The translations under genes were made by a program, and so were the position numbers. Positions 22,405-33,200 of a stretch of 64,000 nucleotides of DNA are shown one piece after another (positions within the stretch are counted from its first letter, which is position 1; each line of letters opens with the position of its first letter). The stretch lies in contig JAFEVB010000036.1 in the NCBI GenBank assembly GCA_032629725.1, forward strand, positions 1,116,001 through 1,180,000, in the 5' to 3' direction. Source of the stretch: Gremmenia infestans (taxonomy: Eukaryota; Ascomycota; Leotiomycetes; Helotiales; Hamatocanthoscyphaceae). The notes beneath the pieces are model-generated. The model was not told the origin of the DNA. It ran no database searches and saw nothing but the letters and a program-made list of their open reading frames with translations.

Positions 22405-23668
22405 ATGACCGAACAATTAATCCTCAAGGGTACCCTCGAGGGCCACAGTGGATGGGTTACGTCCCTCGCTACCTCGCTCGAGAACCCCAACATGCTCCTG
22501 TCTGGATCCCGCGACAAGACCTTGATCATCTGGAACTTGACCCGCGACGAGAGCTCCTACGGCTACCCAAAACGCTCTCTCCATGGTCACTCTCACATCG
22601 TCTCTGACTGCGTATGTAGTTCTTGCCTTACCTCTGCGAATTTTCCCCGATCAATAACAATGAATGGTTCGGTGAACGTAGAGTATAAGAATATTGTGTG
22701 CTGAGACTCTTTTCTAGGTCATCTCCTCTGACGGTGCCTATGCTCTCTCCGCCTCCTGGGACAAGACTCTCCGTCTGTGGGAGCTCTCTACCGGAACCAC
22801 CACCCGCCGTTTTGTAGGACACACCAACGACGTTCTCTCCGTTTCCTTCTCCGCCGACAACAGACAAATCGTTTCCGGCTCGCGCGATAGAACCATCAAG
22901 CTGTGGAACACTCTTGGTGACTGCAAGTTCACCATCACCGAGAAGGGACACGCCGACTGGGTCTCATGCGTTCGATTCAGCCCAAACCCCCAAAACCCAG
23001 TCATTGTCAGCAGTGGATGGGACAAGCTTGTGAAGGTGAGGAAATTCCTTTTTGTATGGTCAAAATGGAGCATGCGAAGTCAATATGATGTTATGCAACT
23101 TATAAAGTATTTGCTACTTCAGAGCCTGGGAGACCAGGCCATGAGACAATTTTCACCAATGCCCTGATAACCGATTCGCATGCTACCATTTTCAAGGCTG
23201 TTCTCTTTTTCTTGAGAGGCTGTGCTAACTTCTATTGCGAAGGTCTGGGAACTCTCCTCCTGCAGATTGCAGACCGACCACATCGGACACACCGGCTACA
23301 TTAACACCGTCACCATCTCCCCCGATGGATCCCTCTGCGCTTCCGGTGGAAAGGACGGAACCACCATGTTGTGGGACCTTAACGAATCAAAGCACCTGTA
23401 CTCCCTGAACGCCGGTGATGAGATCCACGCACTTGTCTTCTCGCCAAACAGATATTGGCTCTGTGCTGCGACGTCGACCTACATCATCATCTTTGACTTG
23501 GAGAAGAAGAGCAAGGTTGACGAGCTGAAGCCAGATTTCCAGTCTGTTGGCAAGAAGAGCAGAGAGCCAGAGTGTGTTAGCTTGGCGTGGAGCGCGGACG
23601 GTCAGACCCTTTTCGCTGGTTACACTGACAACATCATTCGGGCTTGGGGTGTTATGTCGAGGGCATAA
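22405..23668 (+). CDS. CPC2: RACK1 orthologue (Cpc2/Asc1), WD-repeat ribosomal scaffold
   Basis: Three exons (22405-22611, 22718-23035, 23243-23668) give 316 aa, the standard RACK1 length. Seven WD repeats are visible, with the diagnostic RACK1 words TLEGHSGWVTSLAT, SGSRDKTLIIW, GHTNDVLSVSF, SSGWDKLVKVWEL, and GHTGYINTVTISPDGSLCASGGKDG. The protein sits on the head of the 40S subunit, links signalling kinases to translation, and is needed for general amino-acid control in fungi (cpc-2 in Neurospora). The true start is the ATG at 22405, not upstream in-frame sequence. Intron 2 (23036-23242) is long for this genome because it carries a snoRNA. Confidence 0.97.
23070..23183 (+). ncRNA. snR24: Intronic C/D-box snoRNA, U24 (snR24) homologue
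   Basis: Within RACK1 intron 2, a 9-bp perfect terminal stem (GCATGCGAA 23070-23078 with TTCGCATGC 23175-23183) closes a C/D-box RNA. Box C is ATGATGT at 23085-23091 and box D is CTGA at 23164-23167, 83 nt across. Between them TATTTGCTACT (23108-23118) and CACCAA (23154-23159) are complementary to the LSU rRNA segment UUGGUGGUAGUAGCAAAUA. An internal hairpin GCCTGG-GAGA-CCAGGC (23124-23139) separates the two guides. Budding-yeast ASC1, the RACK1 gene, also hosts U24 in its intron, so host and guide agree. It should direct 2'-O-methylation of 25S rRNA. The second guide is short, so that half is less certain. Confidence 0.9.
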
Positions 23669-24480
23669 AGGGGAGTTGAACTTTGATTGATTGCATGGGG
23701 GAAATGATGGCCAGGGACTCTTTGCGGGCTTTGCGAGCTCTTGTCGATTGGCGAGCTGTACTCCAGATTATGGCATCTCGGGAGCACAATCAAAAATAGA
23801 AATTCCTTCAATGACCATGACCTGAAGTCGCGTGCATGATAACATGTGACTTTAGAGGATCCGTGAGTTCTGGCTCGATCTTGCCTGTTTTTGATGTGAT
23901 GCAGCAGGGAAAAGACCTGGCCTTTCTTTGGAAAATCCGGGGACTTAAACCTTAAATGGAGAAAGACGTCGCACTAGGCCGCGTAGTGATAAGATCCTCT
24001 TACCAATTGCGAAAGAAAATGAAGTAACACTACTTAGGTAGTACTCTTTTGGCCGCAGTGACATAGTCATTGATTACCTAGGTAGGCTTTTAGGCCTAGT
24101 TCTGGAGTTTTGAATTGTCTTCGGATGCCTGCCATCCCGACCTGACATCTCTCGTTTCCCCCAGGCTAAGTGGTCGTTCTTTCTCTTTGTGGTACAGTAC
24201 ATCGACGGGTGACGCCTTACCCGGGCCCCTGCAATTCGAACTCATACCAGCTAGTATCTTCTGCTTTATCGTACTTACACTACGTAGTTCAAATTTGGAC
24301 ATTGAAATTAGCTTTTAACCTTTCCCTCTAGCGGATACTTACCTTTCCGAATTTGGTACTCCAGGTATGTAAAGGCAAGGGCTGCCCCAGTTGCCCTCCC
24401 CTTTCAGTCAATTTCTCTTTGTTACAGAATGATCACTCGAAAGACCCTCCTTTTCCAGCCCACCTTGGAAGAACCCAATC
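23669..24480. other. Intergenic region and 5' leader of the NADPH oxidase gene
   Basis: No gene is seen. It contains TTAGGTAGTA and TACCTAGGTAGG words near 24032 and 24075. A likely 5' UTR intron (GTATGT at 24365 to TTACAG at 24427) precedes the start of the oxidase gene. After splicing, the leader carries an upstream ATG (separate entry). Confidence 0.5.
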
Positions 24481-24509
24481 ATGGTTACTGGAATCTTTCT
24501 ATCGGATGA
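24429..24509 (+). promoter_or_regulatory. Upstream ORF overlapping the NADPH oxidase start
   Basis: An ATG directly after the putative 5' UTR intron opens a 26-codon frame that runs past the main ATG (24481) in another phase and stops at TGA 24507-24509. Such overlapping uORFs usually lower initiation at the main start. It matters only if the transcript starts upstream of 24429, which is not shown. Confidence 0.4.
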
Positions 24510-26618
24510 AGAAATCGCAGAGTTCGCTCACGCCTTGGACAAGAAGAATACTGGATACATCTCCTACGATGAGCTTGAGCTTAAGCTCGATGAAGTCTAC
24601 GCAGAACTCCTCCCGGAATCAAAGGAGTCTCAAAGTCGTGAAGATGAACAGAGGCATACGTTTCTACGCAGTGTCATGGGTACCGAGCAGACCAGAATCT
24701 CGAGAACAGATTTCGCGAAAACCGTGAGAGGTTGGAATGTCCCATCTCTGGATCCGGAAGCACAAGCGCAAGAACATCATGAGCATTATATGAGGGCTAT
24801 GCCTAGGGGGAGGAGACTTCGAGCATATTGGTCGGTACAGGGAAGAGAGATATTGTTTATTGCTGTGGTGGTGTCGATGCAAGTCGCATTTGGGACCTGG
24901 CAGCTTGTCGAGTACCTGGTGACGCCGAAATACAGGCATGTTGGTCAACCTCGACAGCTCTCCGTGGTACTCGCTTACTTTGAGTAGGCATTCGGATGGG
25001 GGCTCATCGTTGCCAAGACATGTGCTGGAGTCTTGTAAGCAGCACTTTCTCTCTTACCAACTCTGTTGTTAACCGGAATCACAGATATCCTACACTCTTC
25101 TTCCTCATTCTTTCCATGTCACGATATCTAGCTGCCATGTTAAGGAAACACACTTCCTTGGCGAATATCGTCAACTGGGATAAGTCGCAAAGCTTCCACA
25201 TCACGATGTCAATTGTTGCCATCGGATTTGGTACGCTTCATGGCATCAGCCATCTGTTAGGGTATTTCGCACTTCTTGGCAAGATCTTGACTTCGCTGAT
25301 ATATGGCAGGACATTTCTCTACGGAAGTCTTCCATCTCAAAGATCAGCCGTGGTAGAGGTTCTTAAACACCACAAACCACGGTCTTATCTAGGGTACATA
25401 GCCTCTGTTCCGGGCTGGACTGGTATTGTGATTTTAGGTCTATTCTGGACCCTCGCACTCCTTAGCATGCCAGCAGTCCGGAAACGAAGCTACGAGCTCT
25501 TCCAATTAGGGCACCTGCTTATGTTCCCGATCATCGGACTGCTCATGGCACACGGGACAGATGCATTATTCCACTATCCCATGTTAGGCTTTTGGCTCGC
25601 GTTTCCCACATTCCTTGTTGTATTCGAGCGATTCGTCCGACTTTGTTACGGTTTCTCTTACATACCTGCGAAGCTCGCAATCCTTGACACAGACACCGTT
25701 GCTGTCACTCTGACTGTTCCTAAAAATAGGTATTGGGAGTATTACGCTGGGCAATACATCCTTCTCAAAGTCCCTCAATTGTCACATTTTCAATGGCACC
25801 CTTTTACAATATCAACATGCATCGGGAAAGAAATGCAAGTTCACATCAAGATGGACGGGGATTGGACGTCGAGGCTCCGCCTCATGGCTCAACATGGTTC
25901 TGTTGAAGAAATTAAAGTCGCCATTGACGGTCCATTCGGAGCGCCTGCTCAACGATTCTACGAGTTCGATCAGAGTATTATTCTTGGGAGTGGCATAGGA
26001 GTTACACCATATAGCGGGATCCTTGCAGATCTCCAAGCAAGAGTAGATAGACAAGGCGCAGAGAATTATCCTTCCCCGTCTATAGACGAGAAACCTCTCG
26101 GGCCACAAAAGGCGCCTAAATATCGAAGAGTGGACTTTCACTGGATAGTGAAGGATCGGAATCAATTACGTTGGTTTTCGGATTTGTTAAATAAAGTTAC
26201 GAAGTCTGCGGAACGTCCCAGCGGGGACATGCCTCTACTCGATATAAGAGTGTCAACACATGTCACGCAGAATCGCAAAGACGTCTCGACGCATGTTTAC
26301 AGATACCTCCTTGAACTCCATCGGACGAAAGAGAACCCAGAGTCAGTGCTCACTGGATTGCTCAACGTCAGTCAGTTTGGACGCCCCAATATGGGCAAGA
26401 TCCTGGATGAGCATTATGAGAGCATGTTGCAGTATTACAAAGATATGGAAGATAAAGGGGTTGGGGTGAAGAGATCGAAGAGGAAAGTGGGAGTGTTCTT
26501 CTGTGGGGCTAAAAATATTGGGTATGAGCTGGCCGATCGGTGCCAAGTACTTACTTTGAGGGGGAGGGAGGATAAGAGCTTTGTTGAGTACCATTTCATG
26601 CTTGAGGTGTTTGGTTAA
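24481..26618 (+). CDS. noxC: NADPH oxidase with EF-hand region (NoxC-like)
   Basis: Three exons (24481-24939, 24988-25034, 25085-26618) give 679 aa. The N-terminal 80 residues hold a degenerate EF-hand (DKKNTGYISYDE) and a second helix pair. Then comes the six-helix ferric-reductase-like heme domain, with the two haem His pairs at about 207/221 and 312/325 (spacing 14 and 13, as in gp91phox). FAD binding is marked by HPFTIS at 407 and NADPH binding by GSGIGVTP at about 470, with a final FFCGAKNIGYEL. It transfers electrons from cytosolic NADPH across a membrane to O2, giving superoxide. In fungi NoxC is the proposed calcium-regulated isoform, unlike NoxA/NoxB. The EF loop lacks some usual ligands, so calcium binding is unproven. 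It could be named a Nox-like ferric reductase by some pipelines. Confidence 0.88.
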
Positions 26619-27099
26619 GAAAGGTATAATGAGATATATAGTAATAAATGACGGCCTTTCTTTTCGCTGAGGCAGGATAATAGCCCGCGAATATTGCATT
26701 CAAGCATAAAATGACTTCGATGAATTGAAATGATAGAGTTAAATATTGCAACGCTCAAACATGAATTGAACTAGACTTGAATACTGGAAAATGGGGCCGT
26801 TCATAAAGGAAGGGGATAGAATATAGACACTCGGAGCTTGCCACTTCAAAAGGGAGCGCTAACACGTGATCACGCGTCTGAACAATGTAATTACTATGTA
26901 ATCTACGCTATCTATGAAGGAGAATAAAATTCTAGGAATCATGTACAAAATTATACTTTACTTCCATATGATCGCGTAAAAAACTTGGGCGATTGATTTC
27001 GCAGCCAGTGCCTGCCTGATGTCATCGACGCGATATCAATGTCGCGGATGCCCTATCCCACCTCTTCCATACTAAAAAATGTGAGCAACCCACAACGAA
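26619..27099. other. Intergenic region upstream of the SRAP gene
   Basis: 481 bp without a gene. It has the 3' end of the oxidase gene (AATAAA-like word near 26643) and the SRAP promoter. The promoter holds an MCB element (next entry) and two GCG-containing words near 27028 and 27042. Confidence 0.5.
26872..26877 (+). promoter_or_regulatory. ACGCGT (MluI cell-cycle box) upstream of the SRAP gene
   Basis: An exact ACGCGT lies 223 bp before the SRAP gene ATG and is preceded by CACGTGATC. ACGCGT is the MBF site of S-phase genes in yeasts. One site alone is weak evidence; it fits the replication-linked role of the product. Confidence 0.35.
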
Positions 27100-28476
27100 A
27101 TGTGTGGCCGCTACGCCCTCGCACTGGTACGTTTCATCTAAATCCATCCTCTAAGGCTCTAGCTAACATATCAAAGCGCCCCGCGCAAGTCCGCGCATAC
27201 CTCGAAAACGCACACATGCCCGTCTACGAAGCCCCCGCCGATGACGATGACGAAGGGGGGCCTCGACAAAGCTACAATTTTGCACCGGGTTACCACGGTC
27301 TCGTATATCGCGCTGATACACCGGATTGGGGCGCTGGACCGAGAGTGCATGGGAAGAGTGATAATAGTAGTGCAGGCGATGCGGAGCCAGAGAATGAAGT
27401 TGTTGACGATGAACCGGAGCCAGAAGGGGATGAGGAGGTTAGATATAAGCTGCAGTCTATGAAATGGGGTCTTATTCCCTTCTGGACGAAACGCAATCCG
27501 GATTACGGGTCCATGATGAAGACGATAAACTGCCGCGATGATAGTCTGAAGGAGAATAAGGGCATGTGGAATACGATGAAGCAGCGTAAGAGATGTGTGG
27601 TTGTGGCGCAAGGGTTCTATGAGTGGTTGAAGAAGGGCAGGGAGAAAGTTCCGCATTTTGTGAAGAGGAAGGATGGCCAGCTGATGTGTTTTGCCGGATT
27701 GTGGGATTGTGTGCAGTATGAAGGTAGGTTGGTGCGTGATGGGATTTCGAGGCGGGAGATTTTTCTAATGCCGAGTCATAGGGTCGGAGGAGAAGAATTA
27801 CACGTTCACGATTATTACTACCGATTCCAACAAGCAGCTAAAGTTCCTCCATGATCGCATGCCTGTTATTCTGGAGAATGGCTCGGAGGATATACGGAAT
27901 TGGCTTGATCCGAAACGATACTCGTGGTCCAAAGAGCTGCAAAGTCTACTAGTCCCATTTCAGGGGGAGTTGGAGGTCTATCCTGTGAGCAAGGATGTTG
28001 GTAAAGTTGGGAATAATTCTCCTAATTTCATCATTCCTGTTGCGAGCAGCGAGAACAAGTCCAACATTGCAAACTTCTTCGCAAAGCCAGCGACGAAGGG
28101 CGATACCCAGGCCACCACAACACCAACGTCCTCAAATACGGAACATACGAAGAACGAAGACATGAAAATGGAAGATATTAAGCACGAGCCTGGAGAAGAT
28201 CGCAAGACTATCGACCACGATGGCACTGAAGACAATGCACCACTTCCAATCCCTAAAGAAAAATCCAAGACGAGCATCAAACGGGAACTCTCAGACGAAG
28301 CAGCTGAAGAGCCGCATAAGAAAGTCCCCAAAACATTCGCCAGTCCGGCGAAAGCCCCACCGCAGAAACCGGCTGGCAGGAGTCGAAGTGCTACAAGCAA
28401 TAATATTGCAAGTCCATCTAAGTCTACGGGCAAGGATAAGGGCAGTCAGAAAATAACGAGTTTCTTTGGGAAGTAA
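27100..28476 (+). CDS. SRAP-domain abasic-site DNA-protein crosslink protein (HMCES/YedK family)
   Basis: Three exons (27100-27126, 27177-27723, 27782-28476) give 422 aa. The 27-nt first exon encodes MCGRYALAL and so carries the catalytic Cys2, which after Met removal forms a thiazolidine with abasic sites in single-stranded DNA. The SRAP core follows: YNFAPGY, MKWGLIPFW, INCRDDSL, CVVVAQGFYEWLKK with the active Glu, and the His in LHDRMPVIL. Residues about 270-410 are disordered and charged. The protein ends with QKITSFFGK, a PIP box (residues 414-420) for PCNA, as in human HMCES. It should act at replication forks in the nucleus. An acidic insert (about 95-120) interrupts the core. Confidence 0.93.
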
Positions 28477-30260
28477 TAAGGATTGAAATGGCGCAGGATA
28501 GCAGGTTGAGGCGTTGGTAGGTTCGTAATTGCTTGATTCTCTTGTGTTTGTTAGACCCCTGGTGAAGAGTATTGGCGACGCCAGTTCTGTATATATACAG
28601 ATTTCTCCCTGCTTTTAATTCAAGTAGGCAATATTAAAGCACTCGTCTGTGTATGCGATCTGGGGCAAGCTTGGTGTCTCTAAATTGCTTGCTTGCCATG
28701 ATACCAATATCGTACCATTTAGTATCTATCCGTACTACTACTCATCTTAAGCGTCATTCTTCTCGTTTTTCTTACCGATGACAACTTCTTTTCCAGCTCC
28801 AGCTCCAGCGGCATTCCCCGAGGAAGGCAATCATAACACCGAGACCATTCCACGCACAACTCATGTCGTGCTAATGTTGAGGGATGAATACAGATCAAGG
28901 TCTTGTATCCCAATGAATAGGACAGATACAAAGAGAGAAGAGGTTCTACCCCGACAGCCGAAACTTTTATTATAGTATGCAATATGTGTATCCCCATTCT
29001 AAACCTCCAAGTCACATTCCTCTAATAAAACCAGCAGTCCCAACTCGACTCGCCTTTTGGTACCCATTTTCCCTCCAATTCTTGGGAGCATGAAGGCGCG
29101 CGGATAAGGGGGAGCTAGAAATAAGTATTTCTACATTGGGCGTCTTTCTATTTCGTTGCTAGATGTAATTCAGTTCTGTTAAGGGACGAGTGATCAAGCC
29201 GCGATCTGATGATACATTAGGGGGAAAGGGGGGAAGTCACGAAGGGATAGGATTGTGCTTTGCATAGCGGCATGAGGCATGTATGGAAGGATTCTCATAC
29301 TGGCAATGATGGTTTTTGGAAGAGAAAGATGAGTGCGGGTGCGCATTGATGATCTGGGAGCATAGAATGCAGCGAGTCTTGTCACTGCCTTCATCTGGGT
29401 CTCACGTGATCGATATCATCCGCGATCTGAGATTGTATTTGCAAAGATGGACAAGGGTCGCGATAGAAGAGATAATCTGAGGACATACCTCACATACTGA
29501 ACTTCACTTTCCCACATAGTTAAAAAACTAGATAGCTCGCTTAGTATATGCGACGAAAGTACCTAAAAGGGGGAATGCCTCGCTTAAATTTTAATAGGGC
29601 GCAAAAGCGCAAAAAGTAAACAATAAATCGCAACACCATAGACGATGCACAAAAAGAAGTCCTGAGACAAAATATATATTAATTGATTAATTAATTAATT
29701 CATAGCATACAGAAGCAAAAAGGTTCCCCCACCCTGATGTGTCTAGCAAGCTAAAACACCATTGTGGAATACATCCCTCCCTGACTAACACTTCGACATG
29801 TGGTAGACAAGATCGTGATTAACTTTGGCGATCTAATGGTAATCAGATTGTAACTCACGCTACTAGACTACACATGTTTCAGTGATCAATGCCAAGACCA
29901 GGATCCATGGATGATCAATTGTTACTGCGCTCAAGCATTACTCGGGGGTAGTTTATCGTCAGTCACGGACCGTATTACAGTTGAGCTAACAAGAAACTAT
30001 GAAATGCTTTGAGTCTGTTTTGAGATTGAATTGCTTATTTTGGGCTATGTCCCGGTGAGCGGTTATGGTATGTCTTCGCGTTTCTTTGCGCTTAAGTATT
30101 GAACCCTTGGTTGCCTTGAGCCTCGATTGATGCATTGCGCGCACACCTGATACACTTCGGAAACATTCTCAAAAGCAACGCGAATAATGTATCTCATTAC
30201 TAAATTTTAAACCCAGGGACGCTGCTAAAACCAAAGGTACATGTTCAAGTATAACGAACT
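28477..30260. other. Convergent gene-poor region downstream of SRAP and PKS genes
   Basis: 1.8 kb between two converging genes. Short frames at 28719-29015 are not supported, and no NRPS-domain remnants are seen in any frame downstream of the PKS stop. An AT-palindromic run (ATTAATTGATTAATTAATTAATTC) lies near 29676-29701. Otherwise nothing is recognised. Confidence 0.5.
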
Positions 30261-33200
30261 TCAGTCAAACTTTGGAGCCAGCCCCTTGTCCGAAAAAGGC
30301 GGCGTCGAGGCCTCCGTTGTAGGAAGACTAGTATTGGATGAACTTGATCCCCTACTCCTGCTCCGATCACTTCGAATCGATAGAGTACGAGAAGTGCTGC
30401 GCATGGGCGCCGACTTTCTACCCACCCCTTCAGGAGTGCCAATATTCAGTACGAACTCCAGCTGGAGCTTCTCGAGCGCCATCGCAGCAAGGTCAGAAAT
30501 GGAAGCACCTCCTAGTACTTTGAGAACGGGCATATCCACATTCAATTCTTTCATGAACCAAGATCTGACTTCCACTGCTACCAAAGAGTCGACGCCGAGA
30601 TCGATCAGCGGAATTTTTATATCGGGATCGTCGTCCAGGAGTAGACTGCGTTGGATTCTAGTGGAAAGGGAAGCTACAACTTTATTAGCGTACGCAGAAT
30701 ACAAAATTCGACGGAAATTACCTTCTATGAGGGCTGTTGCTTCCTCTTCCGTTGCGGCCAGAAGAAGTTGACTTTGCAGGGAGGCAACAACTTCTCGATT
30801 GTCTCTCTTAGTCGTCACTTCCTCCGGACTTCTTATAAAATGCGATAATTTTGGATTCTTGCCCCAACTAGCATTCTGGTCATCACTCACTTGCTGCAAG
30901 CCTGCAGTAAACTCCGGGTTCACTCCAGAATCTGGTGTTCCACCTAGAACCGCTTCTGCAAACATTTGATGGAAATCCTGCTCTGACATTGGCTTGAATT
31001 TTATCTTTGCGAGTTGCTTCTGGGTCACATCATCGACTCGTGATACGTAGCCAATACCAAATATACCGCTGATGTTCATTACTGATGCTGCTAGACCGCG
31101 CTTCCGCCTCTGCGCTGCCAGGCTGGTCATATACATATTTGCTGCAGAATAGTTGGATTGACCGCTGTTGCCTAGAACTGCCATGAGGGACGAGAAAAGT
31201 ATGAAGAAATCTAGGCAGTGCGTGGAGAATATCTCATCAAGATACTGCGTGCCTTCTACTTTGGGCCGCAGGACAGTCTGAAGCTCATCGTAGCTCATCC
31301 TGGGAAAGGATGTATCGCAGAGAACCATTGCACCATTTGCGACGCCGCCTACAGGAGGCATTGTTTTACAGATATCATCATAGATCTTGGAAACCGAATT
31401 CCGATTGGTGATGTCCCTAAGAGAAGTTAGCATGAGTTGTGTCGAATGAAATTGTAGTGTAGTCACATCGACATAACTTTCACGATAGCGCCTTGAGAAG
31501 CTAAGCCCTCCAGCCATTTGGGATTTATCTGTGGATTCCTGCTAGCGATGACAACATATTTCGCACCCTTGGTTAACATCCATTGACATAGCGACTGGCC
31601 AAGATCTCTGGTAAGTCCTACAAGCAGGTATGTCTTGGTTTGGAAGAATAGGTTCGCCGAGTCAGCAGGCTGGATCTTGACAGAAACCGACGCGGGTGAT
31701 GTCCAATCGATAACAGTGGTTAGCTGCGGCAGGTTTAGGATGTTTGCAACTTCCCGTAAAGGGACGCACTGCGCTGTACTGGAATTTCCAGGATTGGGAA
31801 GAGCAGATTGCGAAAATGCTACCGCGTCCTTCAGGAATCCAAGAAATGAAGCTTGGTCACCAAGGTAGAACTTGGGCATCCTTTCCTCGCAAGGCTTGGG
31901 GAGACATTGTCTGATTCGAGATCCAATCTCCCGTGCATAATCTGTACTTGCACAGTCAATGAAAATTGAAGGGCCTTTCGGCAAGGCCAGTTTGATCATT
32001 CGCTTTGATGATCTTCGATTAATGGAAACCCACGGAAGGTCGCGCTCATACCCATCCAATGCTATCAATGTAAGGGAAATTCCTTTCTTAGTAGCTTGAG
32101 TTTTGAGTGCATCTACAAGATATGGCTCTGGATCGTTTAACACGACCGCACTTCCCGATGGAACATTCCCCAAGATACTCAGTGACAACAAATGACTGTT
32201 TGCAGTAAGGAGTGAGTGCACTTCTTGATCAGTTGGAGGACTGTAAGGTATGCTGTAGTTTTCCGGGACATCGACAAGAGATGTAGTGGCATCTGACAGG
32301 AAAATGACCTTCGTTTGGACTCCATTCATTTTGGTTGATCCGAGGCAGAGAAAGAGACTGGCTTGAGGCGCAAGCCTGATGGGCGATACCAGAGAGTATG
32401 ACATTTCTATTCGATGCATTGCCAAAGTCGGGGAACTATTCAATGGTACGGGAGGTAGGGTCTTGCGCGATTCGGTAAGGAAGTATGCGCCTTCCTGGTT
32501 TTCGAGGCGGATCAGAGACTGGGTATCAGCTTCCTTCGTAACAAACCGTCTCGACGAATTGTAACGATTGTTCCGGTCCTTGGAGGGCATCATTCGTAAT
32601 ACGTGTAGCTTTCCTTGTCGTAAGATATACTCCGGTTCTGTGGACCACACAATGTCATGCAGTTGCTCTTTCTTTTCCCAGTAATCTTTCATCTGAAGGC
32701 GGAGTAGCATCTCCGATAGCAGGTCCGCCTTAGGCATTTCCGACGACTCTATATCAAGAAGCTGAATCTGGAGATGTGGCAGCTCGTAGCCTACTGAGCG
32801 ACAAAGTCCAACTATCATGTTCGAGTATGGCTCATTGTCTAAGCAACCCCGAGTAACCCATAAGACATTTCTTGAAAGGTCAAAGAGCAGCTTCAGAGCC
32901 TCCCATTTCTCCTCCGTCATGGTCTTGAAGATGGGCTCATCAAGTTCCGTCAAACTAATGGCTGTGGTCATTGGGAACATGTCCGTGTCGTGAAGTTTAT
33001 CGAGTCCTTCAACCCTGGTCACATGTTTGCAGTACTTGCGCAGCGACCAAGTCAGATCTTCAGCCAGTCGAGCTGTTTGTGGAGTCTTACCCCCAAGGAT
33101 AAGCAAGTAATCGATAGACTTTTCAATGCCTGTTGAAAGTAGTGGCTGCCTGATGTGAGTAATTCTATCGTCCACAGCTTGAGTTGCAAACACCGATGCC

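Noticed and set aside
22612..22717. Possible second snoRNA in RACK1 intron 1
   Set aside because: A GCTGAGAC D-like word is present but no box C or terminal stem.
28719..29015. Minus-strand frames with GLGVMIAFLG and Gly/Ala-rich pieces
   Set aside because: Pieces lie in different phases with no intron between them; no family recognised.
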